From contig PBYE01000064.1 of assembly GCA_002729495.1 (NCBI GenBank), positions 1 to 64,000 on the forward strand: 64,000 bases of DNA, in the 5' to 3' direction. The position numbers and the translations under genes are program-made. Under the pieces are notes generated by a model. The model was not told the origin of the DNA. It was given only the letters and a program-made list of their open reading frames with translations, and made no database searches. The DNA comes from Chromatiales bacterium. Lineage in GTDB: Bacteria; Pseudomonadota; Gammaproteobacteria; Steroidobacterales; GCA-2729495. Positions 1-8,992 of the stretch are shown here, one piece after another. The stretch's first letter is position 1, and every line of letters begins with the position of its first letter.

Positions 1-10
1 AGCAGGCGGG

Positions 11-139
11 TTTGCGCCTAAAGGCGATTCCTACAGCAGATTTCATGCATGCAGCTTGAATGTACCTGCAGGAGCGGCTTTAGCCGCGACCGGTTTATTC
101 CCTTATCCTATTTTTGCGTAGGAGCGGCTTTAGCCGCGA
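11..139. repeat. Cluster of three REP-like palindromic repeats
   Basis: Two direct copies share the core GGAGCGGCTTTAGCCGCGA at 71-89 and 121-139, 50 bases apart. A third, diverged copy lies in the opposite orientation at 11-34; its reverse complement starts GTAGGAATCGCCTTTAGGCG. Each copy contains a short palindrome (GCGGCTTTAGCCGC) that would fold as a hairpin. This is the architecture of gammaproteobacterial REP/REPIN elements known from Pseudomonas and Xanthomonas. No REP-associated transposase is seen in the window. The cluster lies downstream of the minus-strand SDR gene that ends at 184. Confidence 0.75.
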
Positions 140-183
140 ACCCACTTAGGGTGGGACATGGTTTGGTAAAGCCGTGCTTCCGG

Positions 184-984
184 TTACTCCATGTTTTTAC
201 CGCTCGCATACGGCGGGAACGGACCCAGGTGCATGCCGCTGTCCACGATCAGCGTTTCACCGGTAACCACCGACGCGCCCAGCAGGAACCACACCAGCAC
301 CTCGGCGATGTCTTCTGCCGTTGCGACTTTCTTCAGTGGTAGGGCGGCCGCAGTTGTCTCTAGCATCTTTTCATAGTCCTCATCGCCGAGTCCGCCCTTG
401 AGCCAGCGAGTCTGGATCATGCCGGGCACAACCGTGTTAATGCGGATCTCCGGACCGAGTACGTGGGCCAGCGACTTGGTCATCAGGTTCAGGGCGGCCT
501 TCGACGCTGCATAGGGAATGGATGATGCGATACCCGTGACTCCACCGATAGACGAGTCGTTCACGACCGAGCCGCCGTTCTTGCGCATGTGTGGTTCGGC
601 GGCACGGATCATCTGGTATGCACCGACGACGTTAACCGCATAAATATCCAGGAAGTCCTGTTTGTTCACGCCGTCCATGTTGGGGAAGGGGTTGAACTTG
701 GTGCGGGCGGCGTTGTTAACCAGGTAATCGATGCGGCCCCACTCATCGACCGCTGCCTGCACCATCGCGCGGCACTGGTCGTCTTCGGAAACATCTGCCT
801 GGAACGTAATTGCCTCGACGCCCTTCGAGCGACAGGTCGTGGCGGTTTCCCCGGCTTCGTCCTTGCTGCGTGTGTAGTTGATCACCACGTTGATGTTCTT
901 TTCGGCCAGCATGATGGCCGTGGCCGCACCGACACCGGTTGCTGACCCGGTAACTATCGCTACCTTGTGTGTACTGTCGCCCAT
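184..984 (-). CDS. SDR family NAD(P)-dependent oxidoreductase
   Basis: A 266-residue classical short-chain dehydrogenase/reductase, full length for the family. The N-terminal nucleotide-binding motif TGSATGVG is at residues 12-19, the NNAA motif at 90-93, a Ser near 145, and the catalytic YxxxK as Y158 and K162. A basic residue after the second beta strand (NYTRSK) hints at NADPH preference, but this is not decisive. The substrate is unknown. It is divergent from the UbiD-headed series that starts 161 bases away, so it may serve the same pathway. It resembles 3-oxoacyl-ACP reductase and glucose dehydrogenase-type SDRs in general form only. Confidence 0.85.
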   Translation of the reverse strand: MGDSTHKVAIVTGSATGVGAATAIMLAEKNINVVINYTRSKDEAGETATTCRSKGVEAITFQADVSEDDQCRAMVQAAVDEWGRIDYLVNNAARTKFNPFPNMDGVNKQDFLDIYAVNVVGAYQMIRAAEPHMRKNGGSVVNDSSIGGVTGIASSIPYAASKAALNLMTKSLAHVLGPEIRINTVVPGMIQTRWLKGGLGDEDYEKMLETTAAALPLKKVATAEDIAEVLVWFLLGASVVTGETLIVDSGMHLGPFPPYASGKNME

Positions 985-1075
985 GAAAAATCCTTCTGCT
1001 TGTTATTCCGGCGGGGCGGGAATGTTAGCAGACAGTCCGCTGGCCGCAAGCTGGTCCCCCGCTGTGTGGCAGACA

Positions 1076-1084
1076 TGCTATTGT
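1076..1084 (+). promoter_or_regulatory. Possible extended -10 promoter element for the UbiD-headed series
   Basis: The sequence TGCTATTGT matches the extended -10 form TGnTATnnT and lies 62 bases before the start codon at 1146. No convincing -35 hexamer is found at the usual distance, which extended -10 promoters can tolerate. It sits in the 161-base gap between divergent genes. Confidence 0.3.
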
Positions 1085-1145
1085 TTGCGCCCCGACCGCA
1101 GGGGTCCGGGACAGAATTCGAATACCAAAAGCGGAGTCAAACCCA

Positions 1146-2639
1146 ATGCCCTACAAGGATATGCGCGAGTTTCTGGACGTTCTTGAAAAGGACGGTCAGC
1201 TCAAACACATCGACACGCCTATCAAGGTAGAACACGGCGATAACGAACTGCAGGCCCTGATGCGGTTGCTATGCCAGGACGATGGCCCGGCACTGATCCT
1301 GACGAACCTGGAAGGTTACAACCGACCGGATGTTCCGCTTATCTTTAACCCCTTTGGCACGCGCGAGCGTACCGCGATGACGATTGACTGCAAGGGTCCG
1401 CTTGATAGCAAGAAAAAACATGCAGCGGTGCTCTCCGACCCGTCGATCTGGCATGACCCGGTTGTTGTCGAAAAGGACAAGGCGCCCTGTAAAGAAGTCA
1501 TTATTAAGAAAGAAGATATTTCGCTCGACAAGGACCTGCCACATGTCTGGTTCGGCAAGGAAGCGGCCTCTTATATAACAGGCGCTGTCGGCATCACCCA
1601 TGATCCCGAAACCGGGGCGCGTAACGTGGGCTGTTACCGCATGACGCAGCTCTGGAACGCGGTGCACCCGCAGGGCGAGGAATACCCCGAAGAGCATCAG
1701 AAGAAACACCTGTCGGTGTTTGCGTTCTGGAATCCGCCAATGAGCCATATAGGCCTGCACCTTGCGAAAGCAACGGCCATGGGTAAACCACTTGAAGTCG
1801 CGTTTGCCTGCCAGTGCGACCCGGCTATACATATAGCCGGAGGCACGGGCTTGCCGTTCGGCCAGGATGAATTCCAGTTTGCGGGCGGTTTGAAAGGCGC
1901 GCCGGTCGAGCTCGTACAGTGCGAGACGGTTGACCTGCAAGTGCCTGCAACCGCCGAATACATTATCGAAGGTGTGTTTATTCCGGAATCGGAAACCACC
2001 ATCGGTAATCACTCCAACCCCGTCGGTTACTACGACTCTATACAGGTGTTCCCGCGTATCGAGGTCACCTGCATTACCCATCGCAAGAACCCGATGTGGT
2101 ATGCAACGATGGAAATGATCCCGCCCTTCGATCACAACTACCAGGCGCTTCTGCCGGTGGAGTGCGAAGTACTCAGCGACCTGCAGCGCAAGATTCCGGA
2201 AGTGCAGGACGTAGTCGTGACGCCAAACATGACCTATATCGTGCAGTTGTCTGTAGACGGCGCGCGCAAACCGCACGCGGAGTTCGGCAAGTACATACTG
2301 CACGCAGTCTGGGGTTCAGCGGGCCGCTGGGGAAGGTGTGCCAAGATTCTTATCGTTGTCGGGCCGGATGTTGACCCCTACGACATGGATTCCATCGAGT
2401 GGGCCATCGCAACAAGGGTACAGCCCGCCGAAGACACTATTATTAATGAATCCGGCCAGGCATTCGTGCTCGATCCTTCGGCGACCAAAGGCCATCATGG
2501 GTTCCCGGTTACCGGTTCACAGATCGGCATCGATGCCACGATGAAAGTGCCGGAGCGTTTCGAGAGCTACCAGGAAGTCAGCATGCCCACGCAGGAAGAA
2601 GTGGACGCCATTGCTGAGAAGCTGAAAGGCAAGCTCTGA
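1146..2639 (+). CDS. UbiD family (prFMN-dependent) decarboxylase
   Basis: A 497-residue member of the UbiD decarboxylase family, near the usual length of about 490. The whole-length match includes the N-terminal MREFLDVLEKDGQL start, the central GGTGLPFGQDEF segment and a late VTPNMTYIVQLSV block. UbiD enzymes use prenylated FMN to decarboxylate aromatic or unsaturated acids reversibly. No UbiX-type prenyltransferase gene is in the window, so the cofactor would have to come from elsewhere. The usual EGPFGEFTGYY-like segment is replaced here by a divergent version around residues 285-296 (IGNHSNPVGYYDS). Substrate is therefore unlikely to be the ubiquinone precursor. It heads a tightly packed plus-strand series. 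Confidence 0.85.
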   Translation: MPYKDMREFLDVLEKDGQLKHIDTPIKVEHGDNELQALMRLLCQDDGPALILTNLEGYNRPDVPLIFNPFGTRERTAMTIDCKGPLDSKKKHAAVLSDPSIWHDPVVVEKDKAPCKEVIIKKEDISLDKDLPHVWFGKEAASYITGAVGITHDPETGARNVGCYRMTQLWNAVHPQGEEYPEEHQKKHLSVFAFWNPPMSHIGLHLAKATAMGKPLEVAFACQCDPAIHIAGGTGLPFGQDEFQFAGGLKGAPVELVQCETVDLQVPATAEYIIEGVFIPESETTIGNHSNPVGYYDSIQVFPRIEVTCITHRKNPMWYATMEMIPPFDHNYQALLPVECEVLSDLQRKIPEVQDVVVTPNMTYIVQLSVDGARKPHAEFGKYILHAVWGSAGRWGRCAKILIVVGPDVDPYDMDSIEWAIATRVQPAEDTIINESGQAFVLDPSATKGHHGFPVTGSQIGIDATMKVPERFESYQEVSMPTQEEVDAIAEKLKGKL

Positions 2640-2653
2640 GTTCCTGATTACCT

Positions 2654-3649
2654 ATGAAAGTCTGCATCTACGGCTGTGGTGCGATTGGCAGCCTGATTGC
2701 GGCAAGGCTTGTGCGCGGCGGTGCAGAAGTCAGCGTAATTGCCCGCGGCCCTCATTTGCAGGCCATCCGGTCTGACGGCCTGTCACTGGTTTCGCCGGAC
2801 GGTGGTGAGACACTCAATGTATCTGTCGCGGCCAGCGATGACCCGAATGACCTCGGTGAGCAGGATGTAGTCTTCCTCACGCTGAAATCGCATATGCTCG
2901 CTGATATCGCGGACAGCATTATTCCGATGCTGGGCACGGAGACGATGGTGGTTACCGCCTGCAACGGTATTCCCTGGTGGTACTTCCATGGCACGGAGGA
3001 GTTTGCCTGTCCGGAACTCGCAAGCGTCGATCCCGGCAGGCATTTGTGGAACACGATCGGCCCGGAGCGCGCAATCGGTTGCGTGGTATACACGGCCGCG
3101 TCGGTTGTATCACCGGGCGTCGTTCGCCACGTGTTTGGCGACCGGTTTGCGATCGGCGAACCGGATGGACGACGCAGTGAACGAATCCAGTTACTTGCGG
3201 AATTGATGCGCTCGGGCGGTTTTGAGATCGATGTAGACATGAATATACGCGTACCGATCTGGATCAAACTGGTGGCCAACGTTGCTTACAACCCGGTGAG
3301 CCTGATCACGGGCAAGGCGCTGGATGCAATGATCGACGACGAAGCGACCAATGGCCTGTTAACTGCCGCCATGCAAGAAGCCACGGCGGTTGCTGATTCT
3401 TTGAATATAAATGTGCCCGTGTCGCCTGAATATCTGCACACAGCCACACGCAAACTGGGCGCGCACAAAACTTCGATGTTGCAGGATTTCGAGGCGGGCC
3501 GGAGCCTGGAACTGGAACCGATTGTTGGCGCAGTGATCGAGTTAGCCCATATGCACGGTGTTGCGACACCGAGCCTTGACATGATTTACAGGCTTGCAGC
3601 TAATAAAACAAGCGATGGCGGGAAAGGTGACAATTCGAAAATCCACTGA
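2654..3649 (+). CDS. Ketopantoate reductase (PanE/ApbA) family oxidoreductase
   Basis: A 331-residue two-domain NADP-dependent reductase of the 2-dehydropantoate 2-reductase family. The Rossmann motif GCGAIGS is at residues 7-13. The C-terminal helical domain carries the block WIKLVANVAYNPVS, with the expected catalytic Lys near 205 and Asn near 209 and 213. It starts 14 bases after the UbiD gene and its end overlaps the following cupin gene. In this context a role in reducing a 2-oxo acid of the local pathway is more likely than pantothenate synthesis, since no panB or panC is near. That is inference. Confidence 0.8.
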   Translation: MKVCIYGCGAIGSLIAARLVRGGAEVSVIARGPHLQAIRSDGLSLVSPDGGETLNVSVAASDDPNDLGEQDVVFLTLKSHMLADIADSIIPMLGTETMVVTACNGIPWWYFHGTEEFACPELASVDPGRHLWNTIGPERAIGCVVYTAASVVSPGVVRHVFGDRFAIGEPDGRRSERIQLLAELMRSGGFEIDVDMNIRVPIWIKLVANVAYNPVSLITGKALDAMIDDEATNGLLTAAMQEATAVADSLNINVPVSPEYLHTATRKLGAHKTSMLQDFEAGRSLELEPIVGAVIELAHMHGVATPSLDMIYRLAANKTSDGGKGDNSKIH

Positions 3650-3986
3650 GTCCGCAGAATATTTCACCGACGAACGATGCCATATTCTGGAGCTATCCAA
3701 TACGCCCGATGATCCGGCGGTGTCCATCGCACGCGCGCGGGTCGAGCCGGGTGTAACGACGAAAAAGCACCGGGTGGCGGGTACGGTGGAGCGTTACGTG
3801 ATACTCGAAGGCGAGGGTCGAGTGAGCATCGAGGGTCTGGCAGACCAGGACGTGGGGCCCGGCGATGTGGCCGTAATACCGGCGGGCATCACGCAGTCGG
3901 TGGCCAACACCGGTGCAGGGGACTTGCTCTTCCTGTGTATATGCACGCCGCGCTTTGAGTGGGACAATTACAAGATCGCAGAATAA
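3615..3986 (+). CDS. Small single-domain cupin protein
   Basis: A 123-residue cupin. The first conserved motif is centred on TTKKHRVAGTVERYVILEG and the second on PAGITQSVANTGAGDLLFLC, the typical two-strand cupin pattern. The His and Glu of motif 1 are visible, while motif 2 lacks the usual His, so metal binding may be incomplete or absent. The ATG at 3615 lies inside the end of the previous gene (35-base overlap); a GTG at 3627 is another possible start. Such small cupins act as isomerases, lyases or ligand sensors. No specific function can be given. Confidence 0.75.
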   Translation: MAGKVTIRKSTESAEYFTDERCHILELSNTPDDPAVSIARARVEPGVTTKKHRVAGTVERYVILEGEGRVSIEGLADQDVGPGDVAVIPAGITQSVANTGAGDLLFLCICTPRFEWDNYKIAE

Positions 3987-4088
3987 AAAGTTTGGTAGTC
4001 CCGGATGGGGCGTCAGTCCGGTCAACTTCAACGCGAGCAACCTTCGTTGCCCGCTGAGTTGACTGAAACGAGTTTTGCGGAGGTAAAA

Positions 4089-4598
4089 TTGAGTTTACGC
4101 TTGTCACTGAGTATAGGTTTCCTATTTATAGCGGTTGCGTTGGCTTCTGGGTGCGTGGCCGTGGCAACACATGGGGAAAGCGAACAGGCATTAGCTATTA
4201 CGCGCAGCAATCCCGATACGATGGTCGACCCGACCCTGTTTGGCTACACGCAAATCGTGACGGTCGAAAATGGACGGCTGGTGTACCTTGCTGGCCAGGG
4301 CCCGACAAAGCTGAACGAGAAAAGCCCCGGGTTTGATGACCTGCGCGGCCAGACACGCAATGCGGTCAATAACATACTCCTGGCGCTGGCCTCGCTTAAT
4401 GTCGGCCCCGAGAATATCGTTTACCTGCGCATCAATGTCGTCGATTACAATCCGCGCATGCTGGTCGACATTGCGCCTGAACTTGCCAGGCTGAAAGGCG
4501 AGGATGAGAAGCCGCCGGCAAGCGTGTTCGTCGGTGTGTCATCACTGGTACTGCCTACCACCCGCATCGAAATCGAAACCGTGGCGGCCATACCCTGA
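4089..4598 (+). CDS. Exported RidA/YjgF-like protein, possible lipoprotein
   Basis: A 169-residue protein with a RidA (YjgF/YER057c) domain after an export signal. The start is taken as TTG at 4089, because a strong GGAGG lies five bases upstream and translation then begins MSLRLSLSIGFLFIAVALAS, a good signal peptide followed by GC. The cysteine makes it a possible lipoprotein, though Ala at -3 is not the usual lipobox residue. The C-terminal TTRIEIETVAAIP carries the Arg that in RidA binds the carboxylate of imines and enamines. Classical RidA is cytoplasmic, so export is unusual. Its stop overlaps the next start (ATGG on TGATGG). Confidence 0.75.
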   Translation: MSLRLSLSIGFLFIAVALASGCVAVATHGESEQALAITRSNPDTMVDPTLFGYTQIVTVENGRLVYLAGQGPTKLNEKSPGFDDLRGQTRNAVNNILLALASLNVGPENIVYLRINVVDYNPRMLVDIAPELARLKGEDEKPPASVFVGVSSLVLPTTRIEIETVAAIP

Positions 4599-5863
4599 TG
4601 GCACAGACTCTTGTGCAGAAGATTATTGCACGCGCGTCGTCGCGTGATTGTGTGCGCACCGGTGAAATAGTGACCTGTAATGTTGATCTTGCACTACTCC
4701 TTGACTCGGGCGGACCGCGACGAATCTGGCCGCGCCTTAAAGACCTTGGTGTCGGTGTCTGGGACCCGGACAGGATCGTATTGATGACCGACCATTTTGT
4801 GCCCGCAGTCGACGCCCAGTCGGCAGCCATACTGAAACTCACGCGCGAATTTGCCAAAGAGTTCGGTATAAAGAATTTTTTCGACATGCAGGGTATCGGC
4901 CATGTAGTGCTTGCGGAGCAGGGCCTGCTGCAGCCGGGTATGTTCGCCTGCGGCGGCGATTCGCACTCAACTAACGGCGGTGCTTTCGGGTGTTACATGG
5001 CTGGTTTCGGTGCAATCGAAATGACCGGTGTGGTCGTGACCGGTGAAATCTGGTTGCAGGTGCCGGAAACCATTCGCGTGAACTGGGACGGTGACTTTCA
5101 CAAAGGCACCGCCGCGAAGGATATATCGCTGAAGTTATGCCGCGAGCTCGGCATGGATAACGCATTTTGCACGGTCGAGTTCGGCGGCAGCACAATTGCA
5201 AACATGCAGATGACCGAGCGGGTCGTACTGACCAACATGGCAGCAGAACTTGGCGCCGAAACCGGCCTGATCGAACCCGATGCAGTTACGCTCGATGCTA
5301 TACGGGCGGCAGGAGTTGAGCCGGATGCCGATGCGCTTGAGTGGCGCAGTGACAGTGACGCGGAATACCTTGCCACGCATAATTTTGATACCGGGCGGTT
5401 GGTGCCCCAGGTGGCCGCTCCACACAAGCCATCCAACAGCGGCCCGGCCGATGATTACAGTGACGTGCATATCGACCAGGCATATATTGGCGCCTGCGTC
5501 GGTGCAAAACTCAGCGACCTGCACATGGCGGCTGAGGTACTGAAAGACCGCACGGTTGCAAAGGGCACACGCCTGCTGGTTGCGCCGTCATCCAAACGCA
5601 CGATGGCAGAAGCCGCCGCTGACGGAACGCTCGCAACGATAGTAGAAGCAGGTGGCAACCTGTTGCCCACTGGCTGCGGCGCATGTGCGGCGATGGGCGC
5701 CGGCATACTCGCCGAGGACGAGGTATGCATCTCGTCTACCAACCGAAATTTCCAGGGACGCATGGGCGCCAACTCGTCCAGCGTCTACCTGGCATCGCCT
5801 TATACCGTTGCCGCCTCGGCCGTCGCCGGCCGGATCACCGACCCGCGTGAGTTATTGTTCTGA
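4598..5863 (+). CDS. Aconitase/LeuC-type hydro-lyase, large subunit
   Basis: A 421-residue homologue of 3-isopropylmalate dehydratase large subunit (LeuC), the archaeal/clostridial short type. Iron-sulfur ligand regions are recognisable: GACVG near residue 300 in place of the common SCTNG, and the paired cysteines in PTGCGACAAMG near 353. The substrate-loop segment CGGDSHSTNGGAFG replaces the usual GDSHTSTHGAFG. This is a divergent family member and is unlikely to be leucine LeuC, since no leuA or leuB is near. The pairing with a small subunit and an isocitrate-lyase-family enzyme recalls dimethylmaleate hydratase of nicotinate fermentation or methylcitrate-type steps. Substrate not determined. 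Confidence 0.82.
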   Translation: MAQTLVQKIIARASSRDCVRTGEIVTCNVDLALLLDSGGPRRIWPRLKDLGVGVWDPDRIVLMTDHFVPAVDAQSAAILKLTREFAKEFGIKNFFDMQGIGHVVLAEQGLLQPGMFACGGDSHSTNGGAFGCYMAGFGAIEMTGVVVTGEIWLQVPETIRVNWDGDFHKGTAAKDISLKLCRELGMDNAFCTVEFGGSTIANMQMTERVVLTNMAAELGAETGLIEPDAVTLDAIRAAGVEPDADALEWRSDSDAEYLATHNFDTGRLVPQVAAPHKPSNSGPADDYSDVHIDQAYIGACVGAKLSDLHMAAEVLKDRTVAKGTRLLVAPSSKRTMAEAAADGTLATIVEAGGNLLPTGCGACAAMGAGILAEDEVCISSTNRNFQGRMGANSSSVYLASPYTVAASAVAGRITDPRELLF

Positions 5864-6375
5864 TGACGGGCGTAAACGGCAATGTGTGGGTATTCGGAGA
5901 TGAGATCAACACCGATACAATGGCGCCCGGGCTCTATTTCAAAGAACCTATAGAAGTAATGGCAACTCATTGCCTCGAGGCGGTGAATCCGGATTTCGCG
6001 CCCAATGTTAAGTCCGGCGATATAATTGTGGCGGGGACGAACTTCGGTATGGGTTCGGCGCGCGAACAGGCACCGATGGCGCTCGCGCATCTTGGGGTGG
6101 GCGCGATACTGGCGAAGTCTTTTAGTCGAATTTTTTATCGCAATGCGATTAACTTCGGGCTGGCCGCGCTGATTTTTCCGCAGGCAGACGAGATCGGTAT
6201 CGGTGACGAGCTTGTAGTAGATTCCGCCGCAGGCCAGGTTAAAAACTTAAGCTCGGGCGTGCACTATGAAGTTGAAGCGATTCCGGCACACCTGGTTGAG
6301 ATGATCGATGCAGGTGGCCTGATGCCCTGGCTGAAAAAGACGTACGGTAAAAAAGAACAAGGAAAAGGACAGTAA
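5863..6375 (+). CDS. LeuD-type hydro-lyase, small subunit
   Basis: A 170-residue small subunit of the 3-isopropylmalate dehydratase/dimethylmaleate hydratase family, of the usual short length. It begins with the FGDEINTDTMAPG swivel-domain pattern, and carries the GTNFGMGSAREQAPMA motif whose Ser-Arg pair binds substrate carboxylate. Its ATG overlaps the last base of the large-subunit stop codon, so the two subunits are translationally coupled and very likely form one enzyme. The next gene starts two bases after its stop. Confidence 0.85.
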   Translation: MTGVNGNVWVFGDEINTDTMAPGLYFKEPIEVMATHCLEAVNPDFAPNVKSGDIIVAGTNFGMGSAREQAPMALAHLGVGAILAKSFSRIFYRNAINFGLAALIFPQADEIGIGDELVVDSAAGQVKNLSSGVHYEVEAIPAHLVEMIDAGGLMPWLKKTYGKKEQGKGQ

Positions 6376-6377
6376 CA

Positions 6378-7292
6378 ATGAGTGCGGCAAAACAATTGCG
6401 GGAACGACTTGCAGGCAAAGTGGCGGTCATTGCACCCGGCGTATACGACGCCCTGACCGCGTTGATGGTCGAGCAGGCAGGATTTCACTGCGCCTACGTC
6501 AGCGGGGCAAGCGTTTCCTTTACGCGCATAGGCAGACCGGACCTGGGCCTTACAACGCTGACCGAGGTAGCCGACAGCGTAGCCAATATACGCGAGCGGA
6601 CCGAGATACCGCTGATCGTCGACGCCGACACCGGTTTCGGTAATGCACTCAATGTGCGCCGCTCGGTAAAGCTGCTGGAACGAATGGGAGCCACCGGTAT
6701 ACAACTCGAGGATCAGACTGCGCCAAAACGTTGCGGCCACCTCGAGGGTAAAAGCATGGTGAGCGTCGCCGAGATGACCGGCAAGCTCAAAGCTGCGCTG
6801 GATGCGCGTGCCGATGAAGATACTTTGATAGTCGCGCGTACCGATGCAATTGCCATTGACGGTATAGATGCCGCCATCGAACGCAGCCAGGCCTACATAG
6901 ACGCCGGTGCCGATGTCATCTTTGTCGAATCGCCCCGGGATCACGGGGAAATGGCCCGGCTGGGCAAGGAAATTGGCTCACAGGTGCCGTTGCTGGCGAA
7001 TATGGTGGAGGGCGGCAAAACGCCGCTTACCCCGGCTAACGAGCTGGGTGAGCTTGGCTTTAGCCTGGTCATCTATCCGGGCGCGATGGTCCGGGTGATT
7101 AGTTACGCTGCTGCCGAATATTTGCAGGAACTGAAAACCAAGGGGTCGACCATTGGCATGCTCGATCGCATGAACCAGTTTGACCAAATCATGGATTTGG
7201 TCGGCCTGCAGGAATCTATCGCCGAAAGCCAGAGGTACGCGCCCGAAATTCAGGACGCGCGGGATGGCTCCGGTGACCGACTTATCGACTGA
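6378..7292 (+). CDS. Isocitrate lyase/PEP mutase family C-C lyase
   Basis: A 304-residue (beta/alpha)8 enzyme of the isocitrate lyase/PEP mutase superfamily. The DADTGFGN metal-binding segment is at residues 82-89 and KRCGH at 117-121. The Cys of KRCGH is the catalytic acid of lyases such as methylisocitrate lyase and 2,3-dimethylmalate lyase, and is absent from true PEP mutases. This marks it as a lyase and not a second mutase. It is the last of a set of three overlapping or near-overlapping genes with the LeuC/LeuD-like pair. A hydratase followed by a lyase giving pyruvate or another 2-oxo acid is the likely logic. Confidence 0.82.
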   Translation: MSAAKQLRERLAGKVAVIAPGVYDALTALMVEQAGFHCAYVSGASVSFTRIGRPDLGLTTLTEVADSVANIRERTEIPLIVDADTGFGNALNVRRSVKLLERMGATGIQLEDQTAPKRCGHLEGKSMVSVAEMTGKLKAALDARADEDTLIVARTDAIAIDGIDAAIERSQAYIDAGADVIFVESPRDHGEMARLGKEIGSQVPLLANMVEGGKTPLTPANELGELGFSLVIYPGAMVRVISYAAAEYLQELKTKGSTIGMLDRMNQFDQIMDLVGLQESIAESQRYAPEIQDARDGSGDRLID

Positions 7293-7317
7293 CCCGACGG
7301 CTGGCTACGCAAGGTAG

Positions 7318-7323
7318 TATTAT
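7318..7323 (+). promoter_or_regulatory. Possible -10 element before the phosphonate genes
   Basis: TATTAT sits in the 68-base gap between the C-C lyase gene and the PEP mutase gene, 38 bases before the TTG start. No good -35 partner is seen at 16-18 bases. It is mentioned because this gap is the only break in a run of otherwise nearly contiguous genes and may separate two transcription units. Confidence 0.2.
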
Positions 7324-7360
7324 TCTCAGGAAGGGATTTATCCAACCCTCAGGAATAACC

Positions 7361-8992
7361 TTGAAGAATAAAGACGCCGACAAGCGAACCACCCGATTCA
7401 AATCACTCCTGACCAGCCCGGAGCTGGAGTTTTTGTGTGAAGCGCACAACGGGATCAGCGCGCGTATCGCCGAGGAGGCCGGCTTCAAGGCGCTTTGGGC
7501 AGGCGGCCTGTGCATGTCGGCGCAGTACGGTGTACGTGACAGCAACGAGGCAAGCTGGACCCAGATACTTGAAATGCTGGAATTTATGGCGGATGCAGCC
7601 AGTGTTCCTATTCTCATGGACGGTGATACGGGTTACGGCAATTTCAACAATGTGCGTCGCCTGGTCAGCAAGCTCGAGCAGCGATCTGTTGCAGCGCTGT
7701 GTATAGAAGACAAGCTGTACCCGAAAACAAACAGCTTTATTGACGGCAACAAGCAGGAGCTTGCCGATATAGAAGAGTTTTGCAGTCGCATCAAGGCAGG
7801 CAAGGATGCGCAGCAGGACGATGATTTCTGCATCATTACCCGGGTTGAAGCCTTTATCGCCGGATGGGGGCTGGAAGAGGCGTTGAGGCGGGCCGAGGCT
7901 TATCACGAGGCCGGCTCTGACGGAATCCTTATGCACAGTGCACTCAATCACCCAGGTGAAATTCTTGCGTTTAAAAAAGAATGGGGTGACAGGCTGCCGG
8001 TCGTTATTGTACCGACAATTTATTATGCGACCCCGACCGACGTGTTTCGTGATGCAGGGGTTTCCATAGCCATCTGGGCAAATCATCTGCTTCGTGCAGG
8101 AATCATTTCGATGCGCGAGTGCGCGGAAACAATAGCTCGTGAACAAAATCTGCAGTCGGTCGAAGATCGCATTGCACCGGTCAAGGAAATATTTCGCCTC
8201 CAGGGAGTGTCTGAACTGAAGGATGCCGAAGAACGTTACTTGCCAAACCGGGATGTAGCTGCACGAGTGATTGTGCTGGCTGCTTCCCGCGGGGATGCGC
8301 TCGGTGAACTGACGGCGGAGCGACCCAAAACAATGGTCGAAGTCCAGGGCCGGCCCTTGCTGGGCTATATCGTGTCCGCATACAACTCGGCGGGTATAAA
8401 GCAGATCATGGTCGTTCGCGGTTACAAGGCCGATGTGGTCGACCTGCCGGGCTTAAGCTACGTTGATAACCCGGACTACGCTAAAACCGGGGAACTGTAT
8501 TCGCTGCAATGTGCGCTGGCAGCGGATACCGATGACGATCGCGACCTGGTGGTCAGTTTTGGTGACGTAATTTTCCGGCGTTACATACTTGACCTGCTGG
8601 CGGAGCATGATGAAGGTATTGTTATCGCGGTAGATACGGACTGGAAGGAGTCTGTCAATCGCGGGCGATCGGCAGACTACGTAACCTGCAGCGAGCCGAA
8701 CTCGCGCCGTGCTTTTAACAGCTGCATCCTGTTAACAGCGGCCGGGGAAGACCTCGAAGAGTCAGCCATACACGGTGAGTGGATGGGCGTGATGCGGGTG
8801 CGTGCCGATGCACTACCTGCCTTAAGAGCCACGGTGGACGAGGTCCTGGACGGGAATGGGCAGGCTAACCTGCATCACCTCCTGGCAGCATTGGCCGGTT
8901 CCGGTGAAGCTGTCCGGGTGGTTTACACAACGGGACACTGGCTGGATGTGGACAGCGTCGAAGATGTTATTTCGGCGGGTAGTTTTACATGA
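7361..8992 (+). CDS. Phosphoenolpyruvate mutase fused to a nucleotidyltransferase
   Basis: A 543-residue fusion. Residues 1-295 are PEP mutase, with the diagnostic [10 protein letters not shown] at 116-125 (family signature EDKxxPKxNS) and MDGDTGYGN at 86-94. This enzyme forms the C-P bond, turning phosphoenolpyruvate into phosphonopyruvate. Residues about 300-543 are a sugar-nucleotide/LicC-type nucleotidyltransferase domain starting [12 protein letters not shown], where the usual AAGxGxRL loop is altered, so its activity is less certain. PEP mutase-cytidylyltransferase fusions are known in bacterial phosphonate pathways. Start codon is TTG with AGGA nine bases upstream. Its stop overlaps the next ATG (ATGA), coupling it to the decarboxylase. 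Confidence 0.92.
   Translation: MKNKDADKRTTRFKSLLTSPELEFLCEAHNGISARIAEEAGFKALWAGGLCMSAQYGVRDSNEASWTQILEMLEFMADAASVPILMDGDTGYGNFNNVRRLVSKLEQRSVAALCIEDKLYPKTNSFIDGNKQELADIEEFCSRIKAGKDAQQDDDFCIITRVEAFIAGWGLEEALRRAEAYHEAGSDGILMHSALNHPGEILAFKKEWGDRLPVVIVPTIYYATPTDVFRDAGVSIAIWANHLLRAGIISMRECAETIAREQNLQSVEDRIAPVKEIFRLQGVSELKDAEERYLPNRDVAARVIVLAASRGDALGELTAERPKTMVEVQGRPLLGYIVSAYNSAGIKQIMVVRGYKADVVDLPGLSYVDNPDYAKTGELYSLQCALAADTDDDRDLVVSFGDVIFRRYILDLLAEHDEGIVIAVDTDWKESVNRGRSADYVTCSEPNSRRAFNSCILLTAAGEDLEESAIHGEWMGVMRVRADALPALRATVDEVLDGNGQANLHHLLAALAGSGEAVRVVYTTGHWLDVDSVEDVISAGSFT

Noticed and set aside
1269-2303. 344-residue open frame opposite the UbiD gene
   Set aside because: It lies wholly antisense to a well-supported gene, has no family resemblance, and its composition follows from the codon bias of the sense strand.
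6378-7292. Second PEP mutase
   Set aside because: The KRCGH motif with catalytic Cys and absence of the EDKxxPKxNS signature mark it as a lyase of the same superfamily.
7403-8146. 247-residue frame opposite the PEP mutase domain
   Set aside because: Antisense shadow of a gene with clear catalytic motifs; no ribosome binding site or known pattern.
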